From: CAYQJL01 sp964612295
Lineage (GTDB): Bacteria; Eisenbacteria; RBG-16-71-46; CAIMUX01; WJJG01
NCBI GenBank assembly: GCA_964612295.1
Contig: CAZTDY010000008.1
Coordinates: forward strand, 35,133-99,132
Direction of reading: 5' to 3'
Length of the DNA stretch: 64,000 nucleotides
The notes beneath the pieces were generated by a model. That model did no database searches and was not told the origin of the DNA. It saw nothing but the letters and a program-made list of their open reading frames with translations. A program made the position numbers and the translations under genes. Shown here in pieces: positions 42,212 to 51,246 of the stretch; position 1 is the first letter of the stretch; every line of letters begins with the position of its first letter.

Positions 42212-42787
42212 TTGAGTGGACGAGAGGATCATAGAGGCACAACGGTTCTGGCCTGTGTCCGGGACGGCGTGAGTGCCATCGGGTGCGACGGCCAGGTCAC
42301 GGCCGGCGCCGTGATTCTCAAAGCGACCGCGCGGAAGACCCGCCGTCTCTATCACGGCAAGATCCTCGCCGGTTTTGCCGGAGGCGCCGCCGATGGCCTC
42401 CACCTGTTCGAACGATTCGAGACGCAGCTCGAGGCCAATCGCGGGAGATTGCAGCGGGCGGCGGTGGATCTGGCCAAGGAGTGGCGTTCGGACAAGATGC
42501 TCAGGCGTCTCGAAGCACAGTTGATCGCCGTCGACCATGAGAAGGCCTTCTTGATTTCGGGACTGGGCGATGTGATCGAGCCGGACGACGGCTTGGCGGC
42601 GATCGGTTCCGGCGCGCCCTACGCGCTGGCCGCGGCCCGCGCGCTTCTGAAGTTCGCGCCGGAGCTCTGCGTGAAAGAGGTCGTGTATGAGGCGCTGAAC
42701 ATCGCCGCGGAACTCTGCGTCTACACCAACACGGAAATCCAGGTCGAGGAACTCGAGCGAACAGACGAGGAGCAGGCGCGATCATGA
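42212..42787 (+). CDS. hslV: HslV protease subunit of HslUV
   Basis: N-terminal-threonine peptidase forming the proteolytic double ring of HslUV. Core sequence GTTVLACVRDGVSAIGCDGQV, with lysine in VILKATARKTRRLY and later AGFAGGAADGLHLFERFE. The start is TTG 42212 with GAGGAG upstream; the residues MSGREDHRG then form a 9-residue propeptide, and cleavage would free the nucleophile Thr10. The metal-site region ALNIAAELCVYTNTEIQ is present. Its stop overlaps the hslU start (ATGA). 191 residues, normal. Confidence 0.95.
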   Translation: MSGREDHRGTTVLACVRDGVSAIGCDGQVTAGAVILKATARKTRRLYHGKILAGFAGGAADGLHLFERFETQLEANRGRLQRAAVDLAKEWRSDKMLRRLEAQLIAVDHEKAFLISGLGDVIEPDDGLAAIGSGAPYALAAARALLKFAPELCVKEVVYEALNIAAELCVYTNTEIQVEELERTDEEQARS

Positions 42788-44214
42788 GGGACATCCAGGA
42801 ACTGACGCCTGCCCAGATTGTCCGCGAGTTGGACCGCTACATCATCGGTCAGGGCGAGGCGAAGCGGAGCGTGGCGATCGCGCTGCGCAACCGTTACCGG
42901 CGGCGCCAGGTGAGCTCCGAAATCCGAGATGAGATTCTCCCGAACAACATCATCATGATCGGCCCCACCGGGGTCGGAAAGACGGAGATTGCGCGCCGCC
43001 TGGCCAAGCTGGCCCGGGCGCCCTTCCTGAAGGTGGAAGCCTCGAAGTTCACCGAGGTGGGGTACGTCGGACGCGACGTGGAGTCGATCGTTCGCGACCT
43101 GACCGAGATCTCGGTCAACATGGTGCGGGGCGAGATGTCGGAGCGGGTGCGCAGCAAGGCCAGCCGCAACGTGGACGAGCAGATTCTGCAGCTTCTGCTA
43201 CCCGAAAAGCCCAAACGCCCCAGCCGCAAGGCCGTGGCCGCCATGATGCCCTCGCTCTTTACCCCCCAGGATGATCAGGATGAGCCTGGCGACGATGCTG
43301 AACGCTACGAACAAGAGCGACTCGAGCAGTGGGAGCGGACGCGAGAGAAGCTCCGTCAGCAGTTGAAGGAAGGGCTCCTCGACGAGCGGGAGATCGAAGT
43401 CGACGTCGAGGTTCGGGGCGCCGGACCCAGCATCGAGATCTTCTCGAACGCCGGCCTCGAGGAGATGGAGTTCAACTTGCCCGAGCCGCTCCAAGCGCTG
43501 CTGCCGGGCAAGACAAAGAAACGGCGGATGCCGATCTCCGAGGCGCGCCAGGTCCTCCTGCAGGAGGAGACCGGCCGGCTCATCGACATGGACAAGGTGA
43601 TCGAAGCCGCGCTGGACAGGGTCCAAAACTCCGGCATCGTCTTCATCGACGAGATCGACAAGATCGCCAGCGGAGACGGCGGGTATGGTCCGGACGTCTC
43701 CCGGCAGGGGGTCCAGCGGGACCTGTTGCCGATTGTCGAAGGGTCGAGCGTCCCCACGCGCTATGGGCTGGTCAAGAGCGATCACATTCTCTTCATCGCC
43801 GCCGGCGCGTTTCACACCTGCAAGCCGGCCGATCTCATCCCCGAGCTGCAGGGCCGGTTCCCGATTCGGGTCGAGCTGAGAGCGTTGACCGAAGGCGACT
43901 TCGTCCGCATCCTCACCGAACCCCGCAACGCTCTCCTGAAGCAGTATGAGGCCCTCATGTCGACCGAGGGGGTCGTGCTGCAGTTCACCGAGGGGGCCGT
44001 GAAGCGAATCGCCGCCATTGCGGCGCAGGTCAACGAGCTGACCGAGAATATCGGCGCCCGCCGCCTGCATACGATCCTCACGACCTTGCTCGAGGACGCT
44101 CTGTTCGCCATTCCCGAAGCGGACTTGGAGCGGGTCGCCGTGGACGAGGTCATGGTGGAGGAGAAACTGCTCGAGATTCTTGAGGACAAGGATCTGTCCC
44201 GCTATATCCTGTAG
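42784..44214 (+). CDS. hslU: HslU, ATPase subunit of HslUV
   Basis: AAA+ unfoldase that feeds substrates into HslV. Starts ELTPAQIVRELDRYIIGQGEAKRSVAIALRNRYRR as in the family; Walker A GPTGVGKTEIARRLA near 60-74 and Walker B VFIDEIDKIA near 283. The insertion (I) domain lies between about 110 and 250. The C-terminus ends DLSRYIL, the tail that docks into HslV pockets. ATG 42784 overlaps the hslV stop by four bases. 476 residues. Confidence 0.97.
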   Translation: MRDIQELTPAQIVRELDRYIIGQGEAKRSVAIALRNRYRRRQVSSEIRDEILPNNIIMIGPTGVGKTEIARRLAKLARAPFLKVEASKFTEVGYVGRDVESIVRDLTEISVNMVRGEMSERVRSKASRNVDEQILQLLLPEKPKRPSRKAVAAMMPSLFTPQDDQDEPGDDAERYEQERLEQWERTREKLRQQLKEGLLDEREIEVDVEVRGAGPSIEIFSNAGLEEMEFNLPEPLQALLPGKTKKRRMPISEARQVLLQEETGRLIDMDKVIEAALDRVQNSGIVFIDEIDKIASGDGGYGPDVSRQGVQRDLLPIVEGSSVPTRYGLVKSDHILFIAAGAFHTCKPADLIPELQGRFPIRVELRALTEGDFVRILTEPRNALLKQYEALMSTEGVVLQFTEGAVKRIAAIAAQVNELTENIGARRLHTILTTLLEDALFAIPEADLERVAVDEVMVEEKLLEILEDKDLSRYIL

Positions 44215-44301
44215 AGAGTCAAGGGCCCGAACGGGCAAGGCGTTGGTTGTGCACGGGCAAGCCGCCGATGGGCAGGCTGCGTCTTCTGGGAGGAAAGCTG
44301 C

Positions 44302-45225
44302 ATGGCGAAGACCGATTTCCTTACGCTGCTCGACTACGGCCGCGTAGATTTGGATCGGATGCTCCGGTCGGCCAAGGACATGAAGCAGGCCCAGCGCGCC
44401 GGGGAAGGCCCCCAGCCGCTGAAAGGGCAGGTACTGGGCGTGATCTTTCACAAGCCCAGTCTGCGAACGCGCATCTCGTTCGAGGTTGGCATGGCCCAGC
44501 TGGGCGGCACCAGCCTCTATATCACCGACCAGGAGATCGGCTTTGGGAAGCGGGAAGCGATCAAAGACATCGGCCAGGTGCTCTCGAGGTTTCTCGATGG
44601 CATCATGATCCGCACCTTTGCTCACGACAACGTCGAGAAGCTGGCCGCGGCGGCGAGCGCGCCGGTGGTCAACGGGCTCACCGACTGGACGCATCCGTGC
44701 CAGATCATGGCCGACATGCTGACCATCCAGGAAAAGGGGCTGGATCTCGATGCGCTGACCGTGACCTACATCGGCGACGGGAACAACGTGACGAACTCCT
44801 GGATTCACGCGACCAAAAACTTCGGGATCGATTTGCGCGTGGCCTGCCCACCGGGGTACGAGCCGAGTGAGAAGTCGATGGCCCTGGCCGCCGAGGGGGC
44901 CCGGGGGAAGGTGAGCATCGTTCGGGATCCGCGCGAGGCCTTGATCGGTGCCCAGGTCGTCTACGCCGATACCTGGACCAGCATGGGCCAGGAGGCGGAG
45001 GCGGCCAAACGCCGGCAGGACTTCGCCGGGTATCAGCTGAACAACAAGCTGCTCGGCTGTGCGGCCGACGGTGCGCTGGTGATGCACTGCCTGCCCGCGC
45101 ATCGCGGGGAGGAGATCACCGATGAGGTGATCGACGGGCCCCAGAGCGTGGTCTACGATCAAGCCGAGAATCGCCTGCACGCCCAGAAGGGAATCTTGGT
45201 GTTTTGTATGGACAGCGCGCGATAG
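44302..45225 (+). CDS. argF: Ornithine carbamoyltransferase
   Basis: Makes citrulline from ornithine and carbamoyl phosphate in arginine synthesis. The carbamoyl phosphate loop is KPSLRTRISFEVG (SLRTR in place of the E. coli STRTR), with DWTHPCQIMADMLT, the ornithine SMG loop as DTWTSMGQEAE, and HCLPAHRGEEIT. The SMG and HCLPAHRG motifs favour true OTCase over the acetyl- or succinyl-ornithine enzymes. ATG 44302 follows GGGAGGAAAG. The next gene begins within its last 22 nt. 307 residues, standard. Confidence 0.95.
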   Translation: MAKTDFLTLLDYGRVDLDRMLRSAKDMKQAQRAGEGPQPLKGQVLGVIFHKPSLRTRISFEVGMAQLGGTSLYITDQEIGFGKREAIKDIGQVLSRFLDGIMIRTFAHDNVEKLAAAASAPVVNGLTDWTHPCQIMADMLTIQEKGLDLDALTVTYIGDGNNVTNSWIHATKNFGIDLRVACPPGYEPSEKSMALAAEGARGKVSIVRDPREALIGAQVVYADTWTSMGQEAEAAKRRQDFAGYQLNNKLLGCAADGALVMHCLPAHRGEEITDEVIDGPQSVVYDQAENRLHAQKGILVFCMDSAR

Positions 45226-46493
45226 CGGCGAGGCAGAACAGGGGAGGGCTCCTGGGGCTTGGTGGGGGACTGCTTCTCCTCCTGGGGGCCGGCCTGTCCT
45301 GCGCCAAGATGGAGGCGCCGCGTGGGGGACCTGAGGATCGAGATCCGCCCACGATCATCGCGGCCCAGCCCGATTCGGGGGCGGTGTCGGTTCCGCTCGA
45401 CCAACCTCTCTCGTTCACCTTCAGTGAGAGAATGCACAAATCCTCTGTCCAGGATTGGCTGCTGGTCGCCCCCTGGCCGGGGAAGATGACCTGGACCTGG
45501 GAGGATACGCGCGTTCTCGTGGGTCCCGCTCAGGGATGGGCGCCCGAGGAAACCTACACGGTTCTGCTGATGACGCAGGCCGCGGACCGTAGGCGCAATG
45601 AGATGGAGGGGCCCTTCGCACTCGTCTTCAGCACCGGGGAGACGCTCCCTCTCGGCGGGCTCGCCGGCGAGGTTCGCACGCGCAGCTTGCCGTCGGAGGG
45701 CCAGCTGGTGGCGTTGTTTCGGCGCTCGGAGACTGCCCCCGCGCCGGGGGAGGATGCCTTCGAGCCACCCCCGGTGAGAGACGCCCTTCGATTGGCGCAG
45801 ACCGACACCGACGGTGCCTTTCGGCTTTCCCACGTCCCCGATCGGGGGCCCTACCTGCTGGGCGCTCTCCATGACGGCAGCGGGAACCGGGCCTTCGATG
45901 CCGAGGAGGACCTCTGGGTGTTCTGGCCACAGCTGCTCGCGGGGCCCGACACACTGTCCGCAAGCGGCCGCGCGGTCTATCTGGTCTACGACGACGAGCC
46001 GGGCGACCTCAAAGGGACGATCATCGACAGCACCTGCCTTGGCTTTCAGCCGCCGTCGCTCCTTCGGGCGGAGGCCGACAGCCTGCAGCGCATGCTGACC
46101 GGAGAACTCGATGCGATGGGTTTCGCACCCAGCGGAGATTCGCTGCCGGATTTCACCCTGACCGAGGCGCAGGAGGACTCGCTCCAGACGCGGTTGGGGG
46201 AGATTCAAGCTCAGATCACCGTCGCCGTGCGCGACAGCGCGCGGTGCAGCGCCCCGATCTGGGTTTCGGTGTATGCGGAAGGGGACACGCTCGCGGTGGA
46301 CGAGGTCCGGACGCTAGGCGAGTTCGAGCTTCGGAATGTGGTTCCAGGCATCTACCGCCTGACCGCCTACCGCGATCTGAGCGGCGATGCGACCGATGAC
46401 CCCGATGAACCGCAGGGCGAGTTCGCCCATCCGGTCGAGCTACTGCCCGGCCGCGTCGTCAGCGGGATCGAGATTGAGCTGAAGCTTCCATGA
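45204..46493 (+). CDS. Ig-like (SbsA-type) lipoprotein
   Basis: 429 residues. An arginine-containing N-terminus and hydrophobic stretch lead to GAGLSCAKMEAPRGGPEDRD; Cys33 is the probable lipidation site, and the CA...PxGGPxDxxPP pattern is common at the start of Bacteroidota/FCB Ig-like lipoproteins. A Big_5/SbsA-like Ig domain follows (PDSGAVSVPLDQPLSFTFSE). Later parts contain carboxypeptidase-regulatory-like beta units (TDTDGAFRLSHVPDRGPYLL; FELRNVVPGIYRLTAYRD). ATG 45204 overlaps argF by 22 nt. The family is usually near cell-envelope genes; specific role unknown. Confidence 0.8.
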   Translation: MYGQRAIAARQNRGGLLGLGGGLLLLLGAGLSCAKMEAPRGGPEDRDPPTIIAAQPDSGAVSVPLDQPLSFTFSERMHKSSVQDWLLVAPWPGKMTWTWEDTRVLVGPAQGWAPEETYTVLLMTQAADRRRNEMEGPFALVFSTGETLPLGGLAGEVRTRSLPSEGQLVALFRRSETAPAPGEDAFEPPPVRDALRLAQTDTDGAFRLSHVPDRGPYLLGALHDGSGNRAFDAEEDLWVFWPQLLAGPDTLSASGRAVYLVYDDEPGDLKGTIIDSTCLGFQPPSLLRAEADSLQRMLTGELDAMGFAPSGDSLPDFTLTEAQEDSLQTRLGEIQAQITVAVRDSARCSAPIWVSVYAEGDTLAVDEVRTLGEFELRNVVPGIYRLTAYRDLSGDATDDPDEPQGEFAHPVELLPGRVVSGIEIELKLP

Positions 46494-46505
46494 GACCGAC
46501 GGGCG

Positions 46506-46549
46506 ACTCCGCGGACCGGCTCATCTGCACGGACCAGGCCTCGCGGAGT
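46506..46549. terminator. Possible bidirectional hairpin between convergent genes
   Basis: ACTCCGCG (46506-46513) pairs with CGCGGAGT (46542-46549) over a 28-nt loop, in the 77-bp gap between the lipoprotein and rpsT. No T-tract on either side. Confidence 0.3.
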
Positions 46550-46570
46550 GCCGCGTGGAAAGAGGCGAGG

Positions 46571-46834
46571 CTAGGCCGTGGCGGCGCGTTCCCGGTTCAG
46601 CTGAAGGGCCAGCCGGGACTTCAGGCGATCAGCGGTCGCATTCTTGAGCACACCCTTGCGAACGGCATTGTCGATGATCGACGTGGTGCCGGAAAGCAGG
46701 GTGCTCTTCTCGTCGGGCGTGGCATCGCGATACGACTTCACGGCCTTGCGGACCTGCGAACGAACCGCGCGGTTGTAGGCGCGCTGCTTGGCGCTCGTAC
46801 GCATTCTCTTCCACGCAGATTTGTGCTGTGGCAT
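46571..46834 (-). CDS. rpsT: 30S ribosomal protein S20
   Basis: 87-residue primary 16S rRNA-binding protein. PQHKSAWKRMRTSAKQRAYN is the typical basic start, followed by SQVRKAVKSY and ending with NRERAATA. Start 46834 is set by AAGGAGTGAGG about 5 nt upstream on the - strand; the frame stays open further upstream into lnt's leader but is not coding. It is divergent from lnt and the only ribosomal-protein gene on this strand in the window. Confidence 0.95.
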   Translation of the reverse strand: MPQHKSAWKRMRTSAKQRAYNRAVRSQVRKAVKSYRDATPDEKSTLLSGTTSIIDNAVRKGVLKNATADRLKSRLALQLNRERAATA

Positions 46835-46928
46835 TCTTACCTCACTCCTTTCATCGTCGCCGGGCCGCAGTTGGCCCAGGATCAGCAAACTGACCAGTGA
46901 GCCTATCAAAGCGGAGGCCGGGAAGTCA

Positions 46929-48512
46929 ATGCCCAGGATGGGACCAGAACAGCTGCCGGGCCGACCTCGATCTTTCGTGCGGACACTGCTTTGGCCCGCC
47001 CTCTCCGGGGTGGCGCTCGCCCTCGCCTTCCCGCCTGCCGGGCTCTGGCCGCTGGTCTTCGTGGCCTGGGTGCCGCTGTGGCACGCGCTCTCCCAGGAGG
47101 GGCCCTTTGGTGGGCGCCGGGCCTGGTACGGGCGCTTCCTCCAGGGCTGGACGATGGGATTCGTCGGGTTCCTGGGCGTTCTCCACTGGCTGGTGGCCCT
47201 GTCGAACGAAGAGGTCAGCGTCGATGGGCTGATGATCCCCGCGCTCATCCTCCTCAGCCTCTACCTAGGTCTCTTCTTCGGTCTCGCGGCCCTGATCTCC
47301 AGTCGCCTGGCCAAAACGTTTCGCCTGCCGATGGTCGTGGTCGCGCCGCTGGTCGTCTTGCTCTGCGAGTATCTGCGCGCCCAGGGGCCCCTGGGGATGA
47401 CCTGGGGGGCGCCCGGCTATGCGCTGGCCCGCGTGGTCCCGCTCATTCAGAGCGCCTCCCTGTGGGGGTTCTGGGGATTGGTCTTTTTCGTCCTCGCGGT
47501 CAATGCCGCGCTCTCCGCGGGCCTGCGGGGCAGACGGCTGGGCTTCCTGCTGGCGTTCCTCCTCCTGGGTGGGGCATGGGGTGGTGGTCTGCTGGCGATG
47601 CGCCACGCCGACCAGACGGCCTCCGCCGGGCGAGAGATCAACGTGCTGGTGGCCCAGCCGGACATCCGGCGTGAGATCAAGTGGAAGCCCCAGATGCGAG
47701 AGGAGATCGTCGAGACGGTGATGGCGCACGCCCAGACGGCGGTTCGCGAGGCGTCTGGAGCCGAGAGGCTCGACCTTTTCGTCTGGCCGGAGACGGTCTT
47801 CCCCCTTCGGCTCACGGACGATCCGGGTGTCCTCGCCCGGGTCTTCGGGTTTGCCGACGAAATCGGCGCGCCGATCCTGATGGGAACCCAGGAGGGCTAC
47901 TGGCAGACCATCGGGCCCCGCAGAGAGTGGGTCGCCCACAACTCGGCGGTGGTGGTCAGTCCGGGGCGGTCCCTTTCCCAGGCTTACCGGAAAATCAAAC
48001 TGGTCCCCTTCAGCGAACGGATGCCTCTTCAGAAGGTCGCCCCCTGGATCAAGGACGTCGACTTCGGGCAGTCGAACTTCTTTCCGGGGGAGGGACCCAT
48101 CTTGCTGGCGGCGGACTCGACCCGGATCGGGACGCTCATCTGTTTCGAAGCCGCCTTCCCCGATCTCCCCCGGGAGTTCGTGAACGCCGGGGCGGGCCTC
48201 TTGGTCAACATCACCAACGACTTCTGGTTCGAGCGCACGGCCGGGCCGCGACAGCACGCAGACATGTCCATCCTGCGGGCCGTCGAGAATCGCGTGCCCC
48301 TGCTGCGCTGTGCCAATACCGGTATCAGCTTCCAGGTGGATCGCCTCGGACGGGTTTCCCACGAGACCGGACTCTTCACCCGGACCTCTTTTTTGACCTC
48401 GGTCACGGTGGGGGGGGGGAGTGTCGCGACGCGATTAGGCGATTGGTGGGTTGCAGTCGTGGCCGTTGCGCTGCTTTTATTGGTCCTCGCCGGTCTGTGG
48501 CGCCGGCCGTAG
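46929..48512 (+). CDS. lnt: Apolipoprotein N-acyltransferase
   Basis: Inner-membrane enzyme that adds the third acyl chain to lipoproteins, needed before Lol export. About 527 residues: six to seven helices first (PALSGVALALAFPPAGLWPL...), then a nitrilase-like periplasmic domain from INVLVAQPDI. The catalytic triad is visible as Glu in FVWPETVFPL, Lys in YRKIKLVPFSE and Cys in GTLICFEAAFP. A last hydrophobic helix is at the C-terminus. ATG 46929 is chosen (GGAGG 11 nt upstream); ATG 46938 is possible. Fits with the LolC/D genes at 54.7-57.2 kb and the lipoproteins in the window. Confidence 0.93.
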   Translation: MPRMGPEQLPGRPRSFVRTLLWPALSGVALALAFPPAGLWPLVFVAWVPLWHALSQEGPFGGRRAWYGRFLQGWTMGFVGFLGVLHWLVALSNEEVSVDGLMIPALILLSLYLGLFFGLAALISSRLAKTFRLPMVVVAPLVVLLCEYLRAQGPLGMTWGAPGYALARVVPLIQSASLWGFWGLVFFVLAVNAALSAGLRGRRLGFLLAFLLLGGAWGGGLLAMRHADQTASAGREINVLVAQPDIRREIKWKPQMREEIVETVMAHAQTAVREASGAERLDLFVWPETVFPLRLTDDPGVLARVFGFADEIGAPILMGTQEGYWQTIGPRREWVAHNSAVVVSPGRSLSQAYRKIKLVPFSERMPLQKVAPWIKDVDFGQSNFFPGEGPILLAADSTRIGTLICFEAAFPDLPREFVNAGAGLLVNITNDFWFERTAGPRQHADMSILRAVENRVPLLRCANTGISFQVDRLGRVSHETGLFTRTSFLTSVTVGGGSVATRLGDWWVAVVAVALLLLVLAGLWRRP

Positions 48513-48540
48513 TCTGTGCAATCATCCAACGGAGGGAAGC

Positions 48541-49797
48541 GTGAGCATAGAAGAGACGGAAAACGGTTCGGGTGGGGCAATCGAGATTCCCTACGAGGTG
48601 TTCCTGCGCCCGGGGCGGGATCGGGCCGCGCGGGCCAGACATCCCTGGGTGTTCGCGAACTCGGTCGAGAGGGTCGCCGCGCAGGAGGATGCTCAGCCCG
48701 GAGACCTCGGCAGAGTCTTCTCGGCCGAAGGCGACCTCCTGGGGATCGGCATGGTCAACGCCGAGACCCCGCTGGCCGTTCGTTTCCTGCAGTTCCACGA
48801 CGGGCCGATCGACGAGAGCTGGTTTCGCCGGGTGATCGGTCAGGCCATCGATCTACGCGGCCAGCTCATCCCTCCCGAGACCGATGCCTATCGTCTGATC
48901 CATGGTGAGGGGGACGGTCTGCCGGGTCTGGTCATCGATCGGTACGGCGCATTTTATATCGTTCAATGCATGAGCGCCGGGATGTCGCGCCTTCAACCCT
49001 ACTGGCTTGCGGCGCTGGTCGAGCTCACCCAGCCGACCGGTGTGTTCGAGCGCAGCCATCGGGCGCGCCGGGATCGCAACCTGAGCCGCGGAGACGGCGT
49101 GCTGTGGGGGGAGGCCCCTCCGGAGAAGCACCAGATCCAGGAGTGCGGCCACCGGTTCTGGGTAGACCTGCATGGGGGGCAGAAGACGGGGTTCTATCTC
49201 GATCAGCGAGAGAATCGCCGTATGATGGGGCCCCTGGTCCCCGGTGGACGCGTCCTCAATGCGTTCTCCTATAGCGGGGCGTTCGGCATCTACGCCGGAA
49301 AGGAGGGGCCCGCCGGGCAGGTGGTCATGGTGGAGACCTCGGCGCCGGCCCAGAAGCTGGCCCGGGCCAACTGGGAGCTCAACGAGCTGCCCCCGGACAA
49401 GCTCGTGCAGATCCAGGATCCCGCTCAGGAGTTTCTGCGGGAATCTACGGATGCCTACGATCTGATCATCATCGATCCCCCGGCTTACGCAAAGGAACAC
49501 CGCCAGGTCGAGCGCGCGGCCCGGGCCTACAAAGACGTGAATCTCTGGGCCATGAAGCGCCTCGCACCGGGAGGCTTCTTGGCGACGTTCTCCTGCTCGC
49601 AGCACGTCGACCCGGACCTCTTCCAGAAGATCATCTTCGGGGCGTCGATCGATGCGGGCGTTCCGCTTCAGTGGCTGCGCCGGCTGGGACCGGGGCCCGA
49701 TCATCCGGTGCATCTCGATCATCCCCAGGGCGAGTACCTGAAGGGCCTGCTTCTGCGGGCGGGCTCGGGCGGAGGCGCTCCGCCGGCAACCACCTAG
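48541..49797 (+). CDS. rlmI: Class I SAM-dependent rRNA methyltransferase (RlmI-like)
   Basis: 418 residues with the RlmI plan: an N-terminal PUA domain (RHPWVFANSVERV...GDLGRVFSAEGDLLG), then an EEHEE-like middle domain and a C-terminal Rossmann methyltransferase with VLNAFSYSGAFGIYAG as the SAM loop and IIIDPPAYAK as the catalytic region. E. coli RlmI makes m5C1962 of 23S rRNA; the exact base here is not proven. GTG 48541 has GGAGGG 4 nt upstream. It follows lnt after 28 nt. Confidence 0.9.
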   Translation: MSIEETENGSGGAIEIPYEVFLRPGRDRAARARHPWVFANSVERVAAQEDAQPGDLGRVFSAEGDLLGIGMVNAETPLAVRFLQFHDGPIDESWFRRVIGQAIDLRGQLIPPETDAYRLIHGEGDGLPGLVIDRYGAFYIVQCMSAGMSRLQPYWLAALVELTQPTGVFERSHRARRDRNLSRGDGVLWGEAPPEKHQIQECGHRFWVDLHGGQKTGFYLDQRENRRMMGPLVPGGRVLNAFSYSGAFGIYAGKEGPAGQVVMVETSAPAQKLARANWELNELPPDKLVQIQDPAQEFLRESTDAYDLIIIDPPAYAKEHRQVERAARAYKDVNLWAMKRLAPGGFLATFSCSQHVDPDLFQKIIFGASIDAGVPLQWLRRLGPGPDHPVHLDHPQGEYLKGLLLRAGSGGGAPPATT

Positions 49798-49802
49798 CGG
49801 CC

Positions 49803-50438
49803 ATGGCCAGGGACGACTGGTTTGAGGAGCGTATCGAGCCGATGTACCGCCGGCTCGGCCACGGGTGGACCCAGGAGCACCTGGCACGCTACCGGTTCGC
49901 CGCCGAGCTGCTCGAAGGGCGTGTGCTGGATGCCGGCTGCGGTACCGGATATGGATCGATCATGTTGGCGTCCTCGGACAAGGTTCACGAGGTGGTCGCC
50001 GTCGACCGGGATGCGCGCGCTGTGTCGTGGGGGAGAACGTACAACCGGACTCCATCTTTGCGCTTCGTGAACGAGGACTTGCTGAGCAGCCGGCTTCACG
50101 GCCTGGGCCGCTTCGACGGCATCGCCTGCCTGGAGGTCCTCGAACACCTGCCGGAGCCGGAGCGGCTCTTAGCGCAACTCGACCACTGTCTTCGGCCAGG
50201 CGGCCGGCTCTTGGTGTCGACCCCGGTCGGAAAGGGCAGAGACGTTCCCACGCTGCAGCCCCACCACTGTTTTCAGTTGCGACGGAGCGAGTTCGAAGCC
50301 ATGTTGAATCCACGTTTCTCCTTTCACCTCTTCGGGCAACGCGGCCCCGGGATCGAGCGCTGGAGACCGGCGCGGCGCTACTTCCTCATGCTCGCCCTGT
50401 GCCGCTCCCGGTGGGAAGAGCCGAGGCCTTCGAGTTAG
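49803..50438 (+). CDS. Class I SAM-dependent methyltransferase
   Basis: 211 residues with a Rossmann methyltransferase core: VLDAGCGTGYGSIML (SAM-binding loop, about 40-54), an acidic end of strand 2 (VVAVDRDARAV) and GIACLEVLEHLPEPERLLA (motif III/post III). The Ubi/Coq-type or glycan-associated methyltransferases look like this; the substrate cannot be told. ATG 49803 has no strong Shine-Dalgarno, but it is 5 nt past the rlmI stop, so translation may be coupled. Confidence 0.85.
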   Translation: MARDDWFEERIEPMYRRLGHGWTQEHLARYRFAAELLEGRVLDAGCGTGYGSIMLASSDKVHEVVAVDRDARAVSWGRTYNRTPSLRFVNEDLLSSRLHGLGRFDGIACLEVLEHLPEPERLLAQLDHCLRPGGRLLVSTPVGKGRDVPTLQPHHCFQLRRSEFEAMLNPRFSFHLFGQRGPGIERWRPARRYFLMLALCRSRWEEPRPSS

Positions 50439-50445
50439 GGTGGGC

Positions 50446-51234
50446 ATGTCACGCACGATCCGTTTCCAGATTGAGTACGACGGGACCGATTTCGCAGGCT
50501 GGCAGAAGCAGCCCGCCCAGCGAACGGTTCAAGGTGAGATCGAGGCCGCGCTGGCCGAGATCCACGGCGGCGCGGTGATCCTCTACGGGGCCGGACGGAC
50601 CGATGCGGGCGTTCACGCCCTGGGCCAGGTGGCCAGCTTCGAGACCACCCGGGACATGACGCCCGAGGAGTTCAGGAGGGCGGTCAACGGCCTGACGGGC
50701 CACGATCTTCAGGTGCTCAGGGCCGACGAGGTCGCGCCCGGGTTTCACGCCCGTCACAGCGCCCGGGGGCGTCATTACCTCTATCTGCTCTTGCGAGAAC
50801 GCTCGGCGCTCTGGAGCCGCCGGGCCTATTGGGCCAAGCAGTTTCCCGATCCCGATCTCATGAACGCCGCCTGCGCCCACCTGGTGGGGGAACACGACTT
50901 CGGCGCCTTCAGCGTGCAGAGCGCGGATGAGGATTCCACCCGGTCCCACCTGTTCTACGCCCAGTGGGAGCCCTGGGAGCGGGGTTTGATGTTGCGGGTG
51001 GGGGCCGTCCGGTTCCTCTACAAGATGGTCCGTTGCATCGTTGCGCTCAGCCTCGAAGTGGGGCGCTGCCGTGCGGCCCCCGGATCCTTCGCCGAACGCT
51101 GCCGAGAGGTGCCGGGGCGCTGCGAGCTGGTGGCGCCCCCTCAGGCCGTCCACCTCGTCCAGGTCGACTACGAAGATTCCCCCGGGGTCGGCCAGTGGGC
51201 CCCAGATTGCCTGCCCAAGGCCCCTGTGCTATAG
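50446..51234 (+). CDS. truA: tRNA pseudouridine synthase TruA
   Basis: Makes pseudouridine at positions 38-40 of the tRNA anticodon arm. The catalytic aspartate is D53 in GAGRTDAGVHALGQV; the start IRFQIEYDGTDFAGWQKQP and RFLYKMVRCIV near 190 are family signatures. 262 residues, normal. ATG 50446 follows GGGTGGG; GTG 50440 would add two residues. It ends inside the -10 region of the next gene's promoter. Confidence 0.96.
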   Translation: MSRTIRFQIEYDGTDFAGWQKQPAQRTVQGEIEAALAEIHGGAVILYGAGRTDAGVHALGQVASFETTRDMTPEEFRRAVNGLTGHDLQVLRADEVAPGFHARHSARGRHYLYLLLRERSALWSRRAYWAKQFPDPDLMNAACAHLVGEHDFGAFSVQSADEDSTRSHLFYAQWEPWERGLMLRVGAVRFLYKMVRCIVALSLEVGRCRAAPGSFAERCREVPGRCELVAPPQAVHLVQVDYEDSPGVGQWAPDCLPKAPVL

Positions 51235-51235
51235 T
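51207..51235 (+). promoter_or_regulatory. Promoter of the transaldolase gene, within the end of truA
   Basis: TTGCCT (51207-51212), 17-bp spacer, TATAGT (51230-51235) preceded by TGC (extended -10). The -10 matches 5/6. Start predicted near 51242. Confidence 0.65.
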
Positions 51236-51246
51236 GCCCCGTTCGC

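Noticed and set aside
44225..44236. Terminator between hslU and argF (GCCCGAACGGGC)
   Set aside because: Only 4-5 bp of stem and no T-tract.
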